Made by a program: the position numbers and the translations under genes. This document shows, piece after piece, positions 34,851 through 46,208 of a stretch of DNA of 64,000 nt; positions within the stretch are counted from its first letter, which is position 1, and the number at the start of each line of letters is the position of its first letter. Below the pieces are notes generated by a model. The model did no database searches and had not been told where the DNA came from. It saw only the letters and a program-made list of their open reading frames with translations. Source of the stretch: Lepidodermella squamata (Eukaryota; Gastrotricha); the NCBI GenBank assembly GCA_047495785.1, contig JBLDXI010000015.1:4278001-4342000 (forward strand), given 5' to 3'.

Positions 34851-35198
34851 AAGGTTAAGAAACAAACCGTGTTAAACACTGCTGCACCACTTTGAAAAGC
34901 GATTGTTTTCTAAGAAAAGTTTTAAGAAAGGTTGAGAACCAAGTGTCATTTCGTATCATTTCGTCATTCAGCCCTCGAACGCTTGAAGTCTCAAACAATA
35001 TGACTATATGACTATATCTCAGGATCGATGACAGTTAGAAAAGGCGATCTATTTTTCTTAGATTCAGCTCATTCTCGGCTTCTTTAAGAGAAAGTTTACT
35101 CGGGTCTTGTTAGTTATCTTGGTTCCACTTTTTTATCTATGGCTTTATGTTTTGTTTCACCCCTATCAGGGTACAAAATACTAAATTGGTAATTTTAA
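34851..35198. promoter_or_regulatory. AK6 upstream region
   Basis: Short direct repeats occur (CATTTCGT near 34950, ATGACTATAT near 35000). A pyrimidine tract ending in CCCCTATCAG (about 35159-35168) is a candidate 3' splice site for AK6 mRNA 30 nt before its ATG. Confidence 0.35.
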
Positions 35199-35705
35199 AT
35201 GCCGAACATTTTGATTACGGGAACCCCTGGAACTGGAAAATCTACCATAGCCAAAAGAGTGGTTGCGGAATTTCCTCAAATGAAATTCATTGAAGTTGGA
35301 GAACTAGCCAAACGGGAGCGATGTTTCGACGGATGGGATGAGGATCGAAAGTGTCATATTCTTGATGAGGACAAATTATTGGACATTATGGAGGAACTTC
35401 CTGCAATTAAAGGACGCCGAGCCATCATTGACTATCACGCGTCAGAAATGTTCCCTGAGCGATGGATCGATGCCGTTTTTGTCTTGCGGACAGAAACGTC
35501 TGTGTTATACAGCCGACTTGAATCTCGAGGATATGAAGAATCGAAAATAAAGGAGAATGTAGAAGCGGAAATTTTCCAGGTTCTACTCGATGAAGCGATA
35601 GAGTCGTATCCTGCCGTGCCGGTTGTTGAGTTGCAAAATAACAGTGATGAGGATCTTGAGACAAATGTGCGGAAAATTGTTGATTGGATCAATGATCATC
35701 AGTGA
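35199..35705 (+). CDS. AK6: Adenylate kinase isoenzyme 6
   Basis: Single-exon 168 aa protein, the normal size for AK6 (Fap7/CINAP). The P-loop GTPGTGKST is at residues 7-15. The conserved GWDEDRKCHILDEDKLLD and IIDYHASEMFPERWID blocks follow, then the adenylate-binding VLRTETSVLYSRLESRGY and the KIKENVEAEIF LID region. AK6 is a nuclear enzyme that acts as ATPase/adenylate kinase in the final 18S rRNA maturation step with ribosomal protein uS11. The mannosidase gene starts 96 nt after its stop on the same strand. Confidence 0.96.
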   Translation: MPNILITGTPGTGKSTIAKRVVAEFPQMKFIEVGELAKRERCFDGWDEDRKCHILDEDKLLDIMEELPAIKGRRAIIDYHASEMFPERWIDAVFVLRTETSVLYSRLESRGYEESKIKENVEAEIFQVLLDEAIESYPAVPVVELQNNSDEDLETNVRKIVDWINDHQ

Positions 35706-35801
35706 TAGCTATTTATAACCAATCGTTTTCTTTTGAGGTAGAATTTTACTTTATGACCGCTAATACCTAGGACTGCAATCGTAACTACTCAACCGCGGTC
35801 A

Positions 35802-37712
35802 ATGGTGTTTCGGAGGTATAGGCAGCAACGATGCCTATATGCATTTACCCTCGCCATTTTTATTACAATCGTTCTTGGGGCATTCTTTTACCTACCAGGA
35901 GGTGGAGGACCTTCTGAGCTCTCGGAAGTTCCTGATGGTGTTTTTACCAGACATGAAGTCCCTCCCGTTGTTGAACCCGTGCCTGGAAATGAACTTCATC
36001 CTGATATAATTCACCCAAATCTACGGCCTAATGCCTCTAATATTAGAGCACACGTACCGATCAAGTCAGCCGAAGACAATAAGGGCCCTGTCGGAGAAGT
36101 TGCTCAAGATAATTCTGGTCTCGATGCCGAAAAACGTGACAAAGTTGTTGAGGTAAAGTTAAAGACTGATTTGTGCATAAACCTAGTAACTCTGAATTAT
36201 TTTAAAGATGATCAAGCATGCTTGGAACGGATATGTAAAATACGCCTGGGGAATCAACGAGGTTCGTCCAGTGACAAAGACCGGTCATACAACTCAAATC
36301 TTCGGCGGAAAGTCATTTGGAGCGACAATCGTTGACAGTTTGGATACTCTTTACATTGCCGGCCTAACCGAAGAGTACGAAAGGGCGAAGAAATGGGTTG
36401 AATCATCTTTCAAATTCGAAGGATCTTATGATATTTCTGTATTTGAAATCAACATTCGCTTCGTTGGCGGCTTTCTATCTGCATATGCGTTGACTAAGGA
36501 CGACGTCTTTCTTAAGGTATATAATTCCTTGCTGCTAATTTTGATTTTTCTAACAATGCATTCTTTTGAATTTTAGCAAGCGACGCAAGTCGCGCGTAAA
36601 CTCCTACCGGCATTCGAGACTCCTACTGGCATTCCTCGGGCTATTATCAACATCGAGAGTAACCAGGCCAGAAATTGGGGTTGGGCGTCTGGTGGTTGCT
36701 CGATTTTGGCCGAGTTTGGCACGCTTTCAATGGAGTTTTTGTATTTGTCAGAACTCACTGGTGACAATGTGTTCAGAGACAAGGTATGGAGGCAGTGATT
36801 CTTTATTAATATGATCATTTAATTTGCTCTGCAGATCACGAAAATTAATAATCACTTGAAGTCCATCGAAAAAGAAGATGGTTTGTATTCAAACTACCTC
36901 AATCCAACCACTGGACTGTGGTGCATGAGTGAGTAGAACCTAATTTACTATTGCCATTGTTAAGTCACGTCTTATTTCTAGAACACACTTCTGTTGGTGC
37001 TCTCGGTGATAGTTACTATGAGTATCTATTTAAAACGTGGAAGCAAACTAGCCATTATGAAGTCGAAATGAAGTCTGCGTACGATGCGGCAATGACCGCC
37101 ATTATTAACAAGCTGCGTCAGACTTCTGTTAAGGGCCACCAATATTTTGCTGAGATGCGTTCTGGCAGGCTTATTCACAAAATGGATCACTTGGCTTGCT
37201 TCATTGGTGGATTGATCGGTTTTTCTGCCAAAGATTCTCCCAATGAAAAGGAGTACATGGATCTAGCTAATGCAATTGGCGAGACGTGCCATATTAGCTA
37301 CAACTCAACAGACACTGGCATTGGGCCAGAGTCGTTTCATTTCGAAACCGAGGCGACTGATGCTAAAGCGTTGAAACCTGGTGAAAAGGGATATCTCCTG
37401 AGACCTGAGGTCATTGAAACGTATTTCTACATGTGGCGGTTAACTCATGACCAGAAGTGGCGTAATTATGGCTGGGAGGCTGTGCAAGCAATTGAAAAAT
37501 ATTGTCGTGCCGAAGGAGGATATTCAGGATTGAGAGATGTATATCAACTCCCGGCGCAACAAGACGATGTTCAGCAGTCATTTTTTATTGCTGAAACGCT
37601 CAAGTATTTATATCTGTTGTTCTCCCCTGATCACGTAATTCCATTGGATCAGTACGTGTTTAATACGGAGGCGCATCCGCTGCCAGTGTTCAAGCCGACA
37701 TTGCGGAACTGA
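35802..37712 (+). CDS. MAN1A: Golgi class I alpha-1,2-mannosidase (GH47)
   Basis: Five exons (35802-36152, 36208-36516, 36577-36783, 36835-36928, 36982-37712) join to 563 aa. It is a type II membrane protein: a basic cytoplasmic tip, one transmembrane segment at about residues 12-32 (LYAFTLAIFITIVLGAFFYL) and a Pro-rich stem to residue 115. The catalytic (alpha/alpha)7 barrel follows: MIKHAWNGYVKYAWGINEVRP, SLDTLYIAGL, GGFLSAYAL, NWGWASGGCSILAEFGTL, the catalytic FETEATD, and the calcium-binding FNTEAHPLP at the end. Two conserved cysteines of the disulfide (ACFIGGL and ETCHISY) are present. It trims Man9/Man8 to Man5 on N-glycans. Assignment to the MAN1A/B/C subgroup rather than an ER mannosidase rests on the stem and MIKHAW motif. 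Confidence 0.92.
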
Positions 37713-38998
37713 AGCAGTACCGCACCACTGCCTCATGTGATATATTGATGCTGATGTGAGTGGGGAGCTGTTGGAGAGCAAACTAATGAAGTGTAATACA
37801 TGTTTGTTTTGTCTCAACCAAAAATGATGAGCTGACTGATTGCTCTGGTCGGTCTTTCCACGGCAAAATAACTGAAGAAATTCTAAATGATTGTAATAAT
37901 CGTATGTATCATTTGCGTGTTGAAAGTGTTCTCCTCGTTTCTATTCCAAAGGCCACACCAGTTTCCAGGCGTGCTTTCAAGCCTACTAATGTTACTTTGA
38001 CAAGGCCACTTTTGATTCCCTTCTTATTATGATTTGTGGAATGAATAATTGACTATACTGTAGCCCGTTTAGTGCCATTTAACCTGACTATCGAATTATG
38101 TATAGCGAGAGAAAAGCTATTTGGATTCAGCCACTTTGTTTACGTGCTATTTCTACGAGTGTTTTATGCTTATAAATTGATTTGTCTCAAATATATCCTT
38201 ATATTTTGCGGGGTAAGTGGCTTATATCAGTTTAAACTGGGGAATGGGTTTATGGTCTAGTCAATCAGTGATATAGGCATTCTTGCGCACGACTCTTATT
38301 ATTCTTATTATGGACACTTCTAAGACCATTACTGATACATTGCTGAGCAAAACGATAGTGAGGGATGAAACAGAAAATATTATGAATAATTGCTATTTAT
38401 ATTTTCATGCGAATGCCCTATAGTTTTCGCCCTTGCCTCGTAGTATTTTCCAGTCTGGCGATGTTTCCAAATTAGCCCATCACATCCTTACTAAAAGCTT
38501 TAATAAACTGCTTTGTATTTATTGTCCGGCATTACCATAATTCATAGCCAGCTCGCCGTTTTATGTTGTGTGCAAAAATTCTCACATTTAAAATGTCGAC
38601 TCACTTGGTAAATGAGGCATGTGAGTTGATCTTCGAAAGAAGAAGTGAATATAAAGTTTGCGCGGCTGTAAGCTCAAAGAGTCATTCTGTGGATCGCATG
38701 TCCCTTATCTGAGTATATTTCTATTATACTTGCATAACCGTCCACAATTTTTGTTCCTTATTTTTGTGGGATGCTCTTTTTGATGACCTAATCACTTATA
38801 TCGCGTTGCTCTTGTTGTGCGAGACATTACTCTGAAATTGACGATCGAGATCGCTACTTGAGAGATGGAAACTACTTTATTGTATCATATCTATAAAAAA
38901 TGAATTTCACGGCGCATATTCAAATATAACAATGACGGATTAATTCATGAATATTAATTGCAAATTATTTTATTAGTGTTTTGTTTTGACTTTTTGCA
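37713..38998. other. Intergenic, mannosidase 3' UTR to cortactin 5' region
   Basis: About 1.3 kb, AT-rich. AATAAA occurs near 38502. No open frame with homology and no tRNA-like fold was found. A T-rich stretch ending ATTTTATTAG near 38978 could be a 5' splice acceptor for cortactin mRNA. Confidence 0.4.
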
Positions 38999-40897
38999 AT
39001 GTGGCGATCACAAATTCCGAGAACCAAGGCCAATGAAAAAGTGGTTCAAGCCGAAGCTGACGACTGGGAAACCGATCCTGATTTTGTGGTAATTACTAGA
39101 CAAATACACAAGTGAACCAGTGATTCATCTCTTGTTTCAGAATGACGTGAGCGAAAAGGAGCAACGGTATGGTTCAAAAACCGTGGCGGGTTCTGGAATA
39201 GTTGGAGCTCAAAAGTAAGCTGCGTGCAATTTTTTGATGTAAATTGATATATCTGTTTTATTATTTAGTCTTGATGATTTGCGTGAAAAAGTTGTTAGTA
39301 GCAACGCCACTGCTGCTAAAAGCGAGTATAATCAAACAGCCCGGCCAATTGGTTACGGCGGCACATACGGCGTTCAGACCGACCGGATGGACAAGAGTGC
39401 CGTTGGCAACGACTATAAAGCCGATTTGGAAAAACACTCCAGCCAAAAAGATTATTCTAAGGGATTTGGGGGCAAATTTGGCGTTCAGGCTGACCGACAA
39501 GACAAGAGTGCTGAAACATTTGCATATAAGGGCCAGACGGAAAAACATTCTTCACAACAGGACTATAGCCGCGGGTTCGGCGGTAAATTCGGCGTAGAGC
39601 ATGATCGTAAAGACGCGGCAGCCGAGGGTTTTGACTACAAAGCCGATACAGAGAAACACGCGTCCCAAAAGGAATATAAAGATGGTTATGGTGGTGCGTT
39701 TGGTGTTCAAAAAGATAGACAAGATAAATCAGCTGTTGGGTGGGAACACCGCGAACAAACCGAAAAGCATTCGTCGCAAAAAGATTATTCAAAAGGCTTT
39801 GGTGGCAAATTTGGCGTTGAATCAGATCGAAAAGACGCCGCTGCTGAAGGATTTGACTACAAGGGTCAAACGGATAAACACGCGAGTCAAAAGGAGTATA
39901 AAGAAGGTTATGGTGGAACCTTTGGTGTTCAAAAAGATCGTCAAGATAAATCCGCTGCTGGTTGGGAACGCGCACCTGAGGAGTCGAAACCAGTGAAACA
40001 AGTTGTGGTGCCAACTGGTGGTGAAGATCAGAACGAGTCCGCCAAATCGATCAAAGCCCGGTTTGAAAGTATGGCGAAATCGAAGGGTGAGCCACCGATT
40101 TCGTCTGCTCCGCGTCCAGCGCCAGGTCGCTTGACGCAGCGCACGTGGCAGAAACCGGCGGAAGAGGCGCCGCAACCTCCAGCTGAACCGGTCTCTACTG
40201 AACCGGCTAATGGCCATCAAAATGGTCACTCGAATGGCCAATCAGAGAGCCATACTAACGGGCACCATGTTGAGCCAGAGCCAGTTCAAAGTTATAACAA
40301 CGGGCACAATGGTCACCAACCTCAAGAACAACAGCAACAGCAGCATAGCTCTCTTTTTGCCGAAGAGGAAGGTAAGGTTTTGCAGAGTTATTCGTTTTCA
40401 GCAAAACTGAATACTATCTTGGCTGCAGATTCAGAGCATGTTTACAATAATGATGCGGCTGTCGATCAATTGAGTCATCAATTCGCTGAGCAGGCATCTA
40501 CGCAAGCTTACGAGCAGCACGACAGTCATGTCGATACTAACTACGATGCTAACTACGATGCTTCCCAATACGACGCAACTGCTGAACAGGCGCAATCCCC
40601 AGCACAAGAAAGCAGTGTAACTGCAACTGTGCAATTCGACTATGAACCTAGTAATTAGATTGTGCTTGAATATTCTTGAGAAATTAATTATTTCTAATTA
40701 TTTCAGCTGCTGCCGATGAATTGCCTCTAGTCACCGGGGCTCTCGTCACCAATATTCAAATGGTACGTCTGCCTTCAATTTTTCTATTTCTTTAATTACA
40801 TTTATTCTTCTTTCAGGTGGACGAAGGTTGGTGGTATGGAACTTGCAATGGCGCATCTGGCCTATTTCCTGCCAATTACGTCGAGTTGAATCAATGA
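38999..40897 (+). CDS. CTTN: Cortactin
   Basis: Five exons (38999-39088, 39141-39214, 39269-40650, 40707-40762, 40817-40897) join to 560 aa. The N-terminal acidic motif [12 protein letters not shown] is the Arp2/3-binding NTA. Six cortactin repeats of about 37 aa follow (residues 75-300), each marked by GYGG/GFGG-x-(Y/F)GV and a DR--K(S/A)A core; these bind F-actin. A linker rich in Pro and then in His/Gln/Asn comes next, then an SH3 domain assembled from the last three exons: VQFDYEP + AADELPLV + DEGWWYG...[10 protein letters not shown]. Cortactin stabilises branched actin at the cell cortex and in endocytosis. Repeats 3-4 and 5-6 are nearly identical, see findings. Confidence 0.95.
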
Positions 40898-41427
40898 AAG
40901 CTCATTCTTTCGAACTCGTTCCATTCATTTTAAATGCTTGCTTTATGGATACATTTCGAATGTTTTAACTAAACGATTTGATTCCGCGCATTCCTTCGTC
41001 TGCTCCCTGCAAAAATGTTGTGCTGATCCTATGGAACAAACTTCCAACGAGATGCCGCTTGATTTTTTATCATTTGCAATATTTATGTGTGTCCTCATCG
41101 TTGTATTGTGTACAGCATTGCATGTTCTTCACTCCTGCTTCTTTCCAGCTATTTTTATTTCGGGAGCCGGTTATAATGGTGAAATTTCTACACAATTGCT
41201 GGTATTGCTGCTAAAGCCTTATAGCGAAAAGGCGCCCTCTTATATTGAGAAATTTTGAAATAATAATTATTATAATTGCAGTTATATTATTGACTATTAT
41301 GGATTTATGTCGATTTTCTTTCTCATTTTGGCTTTTACGACGAAAACTGTTGAGTGGCAATATGCTATAAATTTATCATGTGCATTTCTAGTAATTAATC
41401 CGATCTCTTCATTTTTGTTTATTTTAG
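40898..41427. other. Intergenic, cortactin 3' UTR and MRPS31 leader
   Basis: An open stretch of about 100 codons at 40938-41258 lacks homology and is read as 3' UTR. The strong pyrimidine tract TTTTTGTTTATTTTAG ends exactly at the MRPS31 ATG, like a splice acceptor. Confidence 0.45.
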
Positions 41428-42542
41428 ATGGCTAATCTCGTTATTTTACCCAATGGATTACGATCACTGCTGAAAACCGGTCTTGCGGTGGCGAAATCAA
41501 CTGCCACACAGCCTAGATCATACCTAAATACATCATGCATTCTATGCGATTCAGCGAAGAAGGGCGGCAAGCCTGAAAAGCCGACAAAAACTGGTGGAGA
41601 TACAATGTAAGATTTGGTTGATCGATTTGTTTTAACGCTATTAATAATTGTATCTTTCAGTTTAACAAAACCAGTTATTGAAGCTGCGAAGGGCGTTGCG
41701 CAAGCGTTGGGAAACGAAAAAATTGAAGGCGACTTACTCGGCAAGCTTCGAGGTCTCGCCGACGAAAATCAACGGCAAGCTGTCGACCTGCCCCGCCTTA
41801 CCAACGTATTGTCTGACATGCGCATCGAACAGCAACGAATGGACCGTCCACCTCGTAAAAATCCTATTTTTCTCACGTGTCTTGGTAATTCAATTTATTT
41901 CAAACAGGTACCGAAGGATTACCTGCCCAAATCAGCAAGGCATCCGATCGAGTTATGAGAAGACCTCGCCCAGCAGATTCTTGGTGAGAAAATCATTAAA
42001 AAGTCGTATTAAATTTCATTTTTAATTACTCAAGGACTGAAATGAAGAGCTTATTTGATGCTCAGCCGTTGGGAATTTTTACGAAAGAAGACCTATCAGC
42101 GAAACCTGAGAAATCCGAGCAAAGCACCTCGCTCTTCAATAAGCTGGCGGACGAAGACGCGCGTCAAACGGCGAGAACTTTCCCTCGTAATGCATTCGAA
42201 GAGCAAATTCAATGGACCGAAGACGGGAAAATGTGGCACTTCCCTATCAACAACGAAGCGGGCTGGCATGAGGAAGCTTCGACCAGCTTTGTTGATCACG
42301 TGTTTATCGAAAGATTGCTCAATGAGCCTCAGTACAAGTTTCCGAAAAGTGGCCCAGTTCGCCATTTCATGGAGCTTGTTTGCAACGGGTTATCGAAAAA
42401 TGCGTTCATGTCAGCTAAAGAAAAGCGGTCGATTGTGGCATGGTTTTCCAATTATTTCAAGGATAAATATGCTATCGTCGATCGGGCGGTGGCCGACAGC
42501 GAAAAGGCCAAGGCGAAAGAGGCAGCCGCTGCTAGTCAATAG
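41428..42542 (+). CDS. MRPS31: Mitochondrial small ribosomal subunit protein mS31
   Basis: Four exons (41428-41606, 41661-41854, 41908-41983, 42035-42542) join to 318 aa. A basic mitochondrial presequence (LPNGLRSLLKTGLAVAK) opens the protein. The conserved C-terminal half matches mS31: RLTNVLSDM-like segment, PLGIFTKEDL, IQWTEDGKMWHFPINNEAG, HVFIERLL, GPVRHFMELVCNGLSKNAFMS and IVAWFSNYFKDK. mS31 is a metazoan-type protein of the mitoribosome 28S head region. The 53-nt intron after 41854 is preferred to nearby GT sites that would give introns of 23 or 31 nt. The next gene starts 82 nt after its stop. Confidence 0.92.
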
Positions 42543-42624
42543 TGCCCTAGATAAATTTTTGAGCAGCCAATCTGTTCACGATTTCTAATATTGATTTACA
42601 TTGATTTGTAGAGTTTTAATTGAA

Positions 42625-43197
42625 ATGTATCGAAGTCGCCTTCGAGTGCTGAAAGAAGATTTGCAGAAGCTGAACGAGAAGAAGACCGAGCTCGATGATA
42701 TTGAGAAAAACCTCGAATCCTTCATAGAAAAGCTGCGAATGGAGGAAATGATCTTGCGAAATCAGCTCAGCTTTATGAATTCTCGAATGACTGGCGATGA
42801 GCCCCAATCAAGCCTAGCAGCTACGCAATTAGTCGAACCTGTCGAAACCGCTGCTTCTAAGGTTTTCGATGAGTCGGCTGTTCTTGGTCCTCCAACTCCG
42901 GAGCCAGAAGGAATTCTTGATTCGACTGCAATTCCCGTTAGAGAACAACCCGCAGTTTCGATTCCAGGCCTTTTCGCGTTGGATGACGATCACGATGAAG
43001 CTTGGCAATCGAATCGACCGAGCAATGAGGATAGTAATGACGCTCTACTTGCTCCTCTGGCTGCTCCTCAATTACGCCTGGATCCTCGCCCGAATGTTCA
43101 CTTCAACGGTAACTATTCAGCCGAGTCTCTAAACAGTGGCGGTTACCTGGATTTTCTATTTTCAGATATTGACTTGGACATCGACGAGGACTCATAA
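42625..43197 (+). CDS. Orphan coiled-coil protein with acidic C-terminus
   Basis: Single exon, 190 aa, no assigned family. Residues 1-50 form a clear coiled coil (LRVLKEDLQKLNEKK, then KNLESFIEKLRMEE). The rest is probably disordered, ending in the acidic-hydrophobic YLDFLFSDIDLDIDEDS, which resembles a transactivation or protein-docking peptide. Internal acidic stretch LFALDDDHDE is similar in character. A role as a small adaptor or transcription co-factor is speculation. The ATG was chosen because a TTTGTAG acceptor-like site lies 13 nt before it. It sits 82 nt after MRPS31 and 115 nt before SF3A3. Confidence 0.65.
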   Translation: MYRSRLRVLKEDLQKLNEKKTELDDIEKNLESFIEKLRMEEMILRNQLSFMNSRMTGDEPQSSLAATQLVEPVETAASKVFDESAVLGPPTPEPEGILDSTAIPVREQPAVSIPGLFALDDDHDEAWQSNRPSNEDSNDALLAPLAAPQLRLDPRPNVHFNGNYSAESLNSGGYLDFLFSDIDLDIDEDS

Positions 43198-43312
43198 GTA
43201 ACTATTAACCCCATTTTTCGTTTTATCTGCTCATTTCATAAAAAGCAAGCTTTGTCATTTTAAAATTTTAGACCAATTTTTTGCCGATTAGATTTTAATT
43301 TGAAATTTTAAC

Positions 43313-44946
43313 ATGGACTCGTTGTTGGAGCAACAAAGGCGGTATATGGAAGAGCGCGAACGGCTGATGGAAGCTATGGTTCATGAATTGATGGCATCGA
43401 AGAAAACGCCTAAAGAGGTCATCAATTCGGATCACCGTGTTCGAATGTTATTTGATCGCTTCATCGAGTCGACGGATAAAACTCGTGAAATGTTCATCGA
43501 CAAGGATGGGTACGTCAATTGAGATTGAGTTTTTGTAACCACTAATCATTCGCATTTCTATTTAGATCACGACGCGAAGAAATCGCAGCTATTGGTCCTC
43601 CGAACGAATTCACAGAATTTTACAACCGGTTGAAGCAGGTCAAGGAATTTCACAAGAAGCATCCGAATGAAGTTTTTGTGCCCATGACTGACGAATTTAC
43701 CGCGTTTGATAACGAGCGCGAGCAAGGCGCCCTGAATGAGGACCTTGTAATGTTCACAGACGAGGAAGGTTACGGTCGTTTCTTGGACCTGCACGAACAT
43801 CACACGAAATATATCAACTTGAAAGGAGCCGAGAAAATGGACTATCTCGCTTACTTGTCTGCTTTCGATCGCTTTTTCGAAATTACGAAGGAGCGAAAAA
43901 ACGCGGCGTATAAAGAATATCTCGATTCACTGCTCAATTACTTCGCTGACTACATCGCCCGTATCAAACCTTTGATTGATATCAATGACGAAATCGCTGT
44001 TGCGAATCGTAATTTTGAGAAGTTATGGAAGGAAGGCACTTTCCCTGGCTGGCCCAAGGAGCAGCAAAGTGCTATGGTTCACGGCGGTGCTCATCTCGAT
44101 TTATCAGCTTTTTCGTCATGGCAAGAGCTGTCGTCTCTTGGTCTTGATCGATTGAAATCCGCCTTAATGGCCCTCGGCCTCAAATGCGGCGGTACTTTAG
44201 AGGAACGTGCGCAGCGTCTGTTCTCGACCAAGGGCAAGCGCATCGAGGAAATCGACGCTGATCTCTTCGCGAAAGCCAAACCCGAGAAAACAGCCGGCAA
44301 GGCCAAGGATATGGACAAGTATAAGGACGTGGCGAATCTTGAGGCGCAAGTCTATCATCTAGTCGAAATGGTTAGTGAGCAACGAGCTGCAACGAAAGAT
44401 AACGTGACCCGCAAGCAGGCTCGTGGTTTGAGTGAACTTGCCGGTGAGGAAGAGGACGAAGAAGATGCTGCGGCTAATGCGATGATGAAAGACGAGGCTG
44501 ACGAGGACGACGTGCCTTATAACCCGAAAAATCTGCCGTTAGATTGGAACGGCAAACCCATACCTTATTGGTTGTACAAATTACATGGACTTAACATGTA
44601 TTTCACCTGCGAAATTTGCGGCAATTACACGTACCGAGGTCCTAAAGCGTTCCAACTTCATTTTTCGGTGAGACCAATCTGAAATTTTAGTGGGATTATT
44701 TTTTTAATTTGATTTTCGCAGGAGTGGCGCCATGCTCACGGTATGCGGTGTTTAGGCATTCCAAATACGGCGCATTTCGCCAACGTTACTCAAATCGAAG
44801 ACGCGCTCGCGTTATGGGAGCGCATTAAGATGGAGAAGGAGGTCGAACGTTTCAAAAACGAGACCGAGGAAGAGTGCGAAGATTCGATGGGCAACGTGAT
44901 CAATCGCAAGACCTACGAAGATCTTCGGCGCCAAGGCCTGTTGTAG
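43313..44946 (+). CDS. SF3A3: Splicing factor 3A subunit 3 (SF3a60)
   Basis: Three exons (43313-43509, 43566-44667, 44722-44946) join to 507 aa, matching the 501 aa human protein. Features in order: the N-terminal [19 protein letters not shown] helix, [48 protein letters not shown], a SAP-like segment ([20 protein letters not shown]), an acidic linker, [26 protein letters not shown] and the zinc finger [36 protein letters not shown]3A3 is part of the U2 snRNP SF3a complex. An AATAAA lies 75-80 nt after the stop, ahead of GTF2H3. Confidence 0.97.
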
Positions 44947-45103
44947 ACGCTGCTGCTATTGTGATCATGCCTCAATTTGTTTTACATCGCGTGCTTTGAG
45001 CTCTGTGTCTTTTGTCTTTTGTCTAATAAAACTTGCTTGCTTAAGCAAACAAATCAAACCAGCCTGTGTTTATTGCTTTATTATTCCTTAGAGTGGAAAA
45101 GCA

Positions 45104-46136
45104 ATGCCTGAATTTCTTGCGTTAATTATTGATGCCAACCCGTTGTTGTGGGCGGCTAGTGAGCCGCGTCAGTCACCCGCGGAAGATTTCGCCCATTTTA
45201 TCGATCAAATGTCAGCTTTCATCGGAATGTTTCTATCATTGGAAGGCCGAAATCGCCTGGTGATCATGACCTCGTTCGGCCCAAACAACTCCAAAATTAT
45301 AGCCGATTCCGCTCATTTAGAACCAATTGGTATGAAAATTGATAATAAAGCAGACTTTTTTCTACAAATATTGTATCAAATCAGCCAACTCTGAAATAGA
45401 GCCTCTGGTTCAAATTGGAATGCTGGAAAATATAGCTGCAATAGTTTCCAGGTTTTGCGAGGCTGTCAAGGGTCACTTCAACTCGCCCGCCAGTGAGGAT
45501 GAAGTTTCCGAGGCTTGGCAAGAGGGTTTCAATGTTGCTGGGGCTATCGGACGGGCTCTTTGTTATATAAATCGCCACTGCATTGAAGCTGCAACAGATT
45601 CGCATCAGAAGCATAACCGCCACCATCGTCAACCGTTTGGAGCAGTTGCGCCACAAGACGACGCTCGCTCGTTAGATCCGAGAATTTTCCTCGTGAAAAC
45701 TACCAAGGAAAATCAGCATCAGTACATCGATGCGATGAACAGCATATTCGCGGCTCAAAAACTTGGCATACCCATTGATGTATGTAATTTGGGCCCGGGC
45801 GAATCGGTTCTACTCCAGCAAGCGGCCGATCTCACCAGCGGCGCCTATCTCCACGTGGCGCCATCGACGCCGCTACTGCCCTACCTGTCATGGACATTTC
45901 TTTCGCCAGTTCGACTACGCGCCGTGAAGCTGTTGCTGCCTAAACAGGCTATAGTTTCTTCTCAGTTGGCTGAAAATCGAAATTCATCCGTTGTCGACTA
46001 CCGCCCGTCGTGCTTCTGCCACCGCAGACTCATCGACGTCGGGTTTGTCTGCTCAACATGCATGTCTGTGTTTTGCACATTCACACCAGTGTGTCGGACC
46101 TGTTTAACCACTTTCAAGCTCAAATCTGTGAAATGA
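45104..46136 (+). CDS. GTF2H3: TFIIH subunit p34 (general transcription factor IIH subunit 3)
   Basis: Two exons (45104-45329, 45385-46136) join to 325 aa. The N-terminal vWA-like fold begins FLALIIDANPLLWAA. The C-terminal C4 zinc ring is intact: VDYRPSCFCHRRLIDVGFVCSTCMSVFC, then CRTC. The SGAYLHVAPSTPLLPYLSWTF strand-helix matches p34/Tfb4. p34 pairs with p44 in the TFIIH core that opens promoters and repairs DNA. A TTATTCCTTAG acceptor-like site lies 12 nt before the ATG, and nocturnin starts 72 nt after the stop. Confidence 0.94.
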
Positions 46137-46208
46137 GTTATTGTGAAACAACAAAATCGAAAGTTTTGCTCACTAATTTGAATTTATTTAAATAGAATTT
46201 TTAAAACC

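Noticed and set aside
40938-41258. Open stretch of about 106 codons after cortactin
   Set aside because: No homology, amino-acid make-up like translated UTR, and it lies directly downstream of the cortactin stop.
42625-43197. E2F-like coiled coil and acidic tail for the orphan gene
   Set aside because: The resemblance is only in general character; no DNA-binding or marked-box domain is present.
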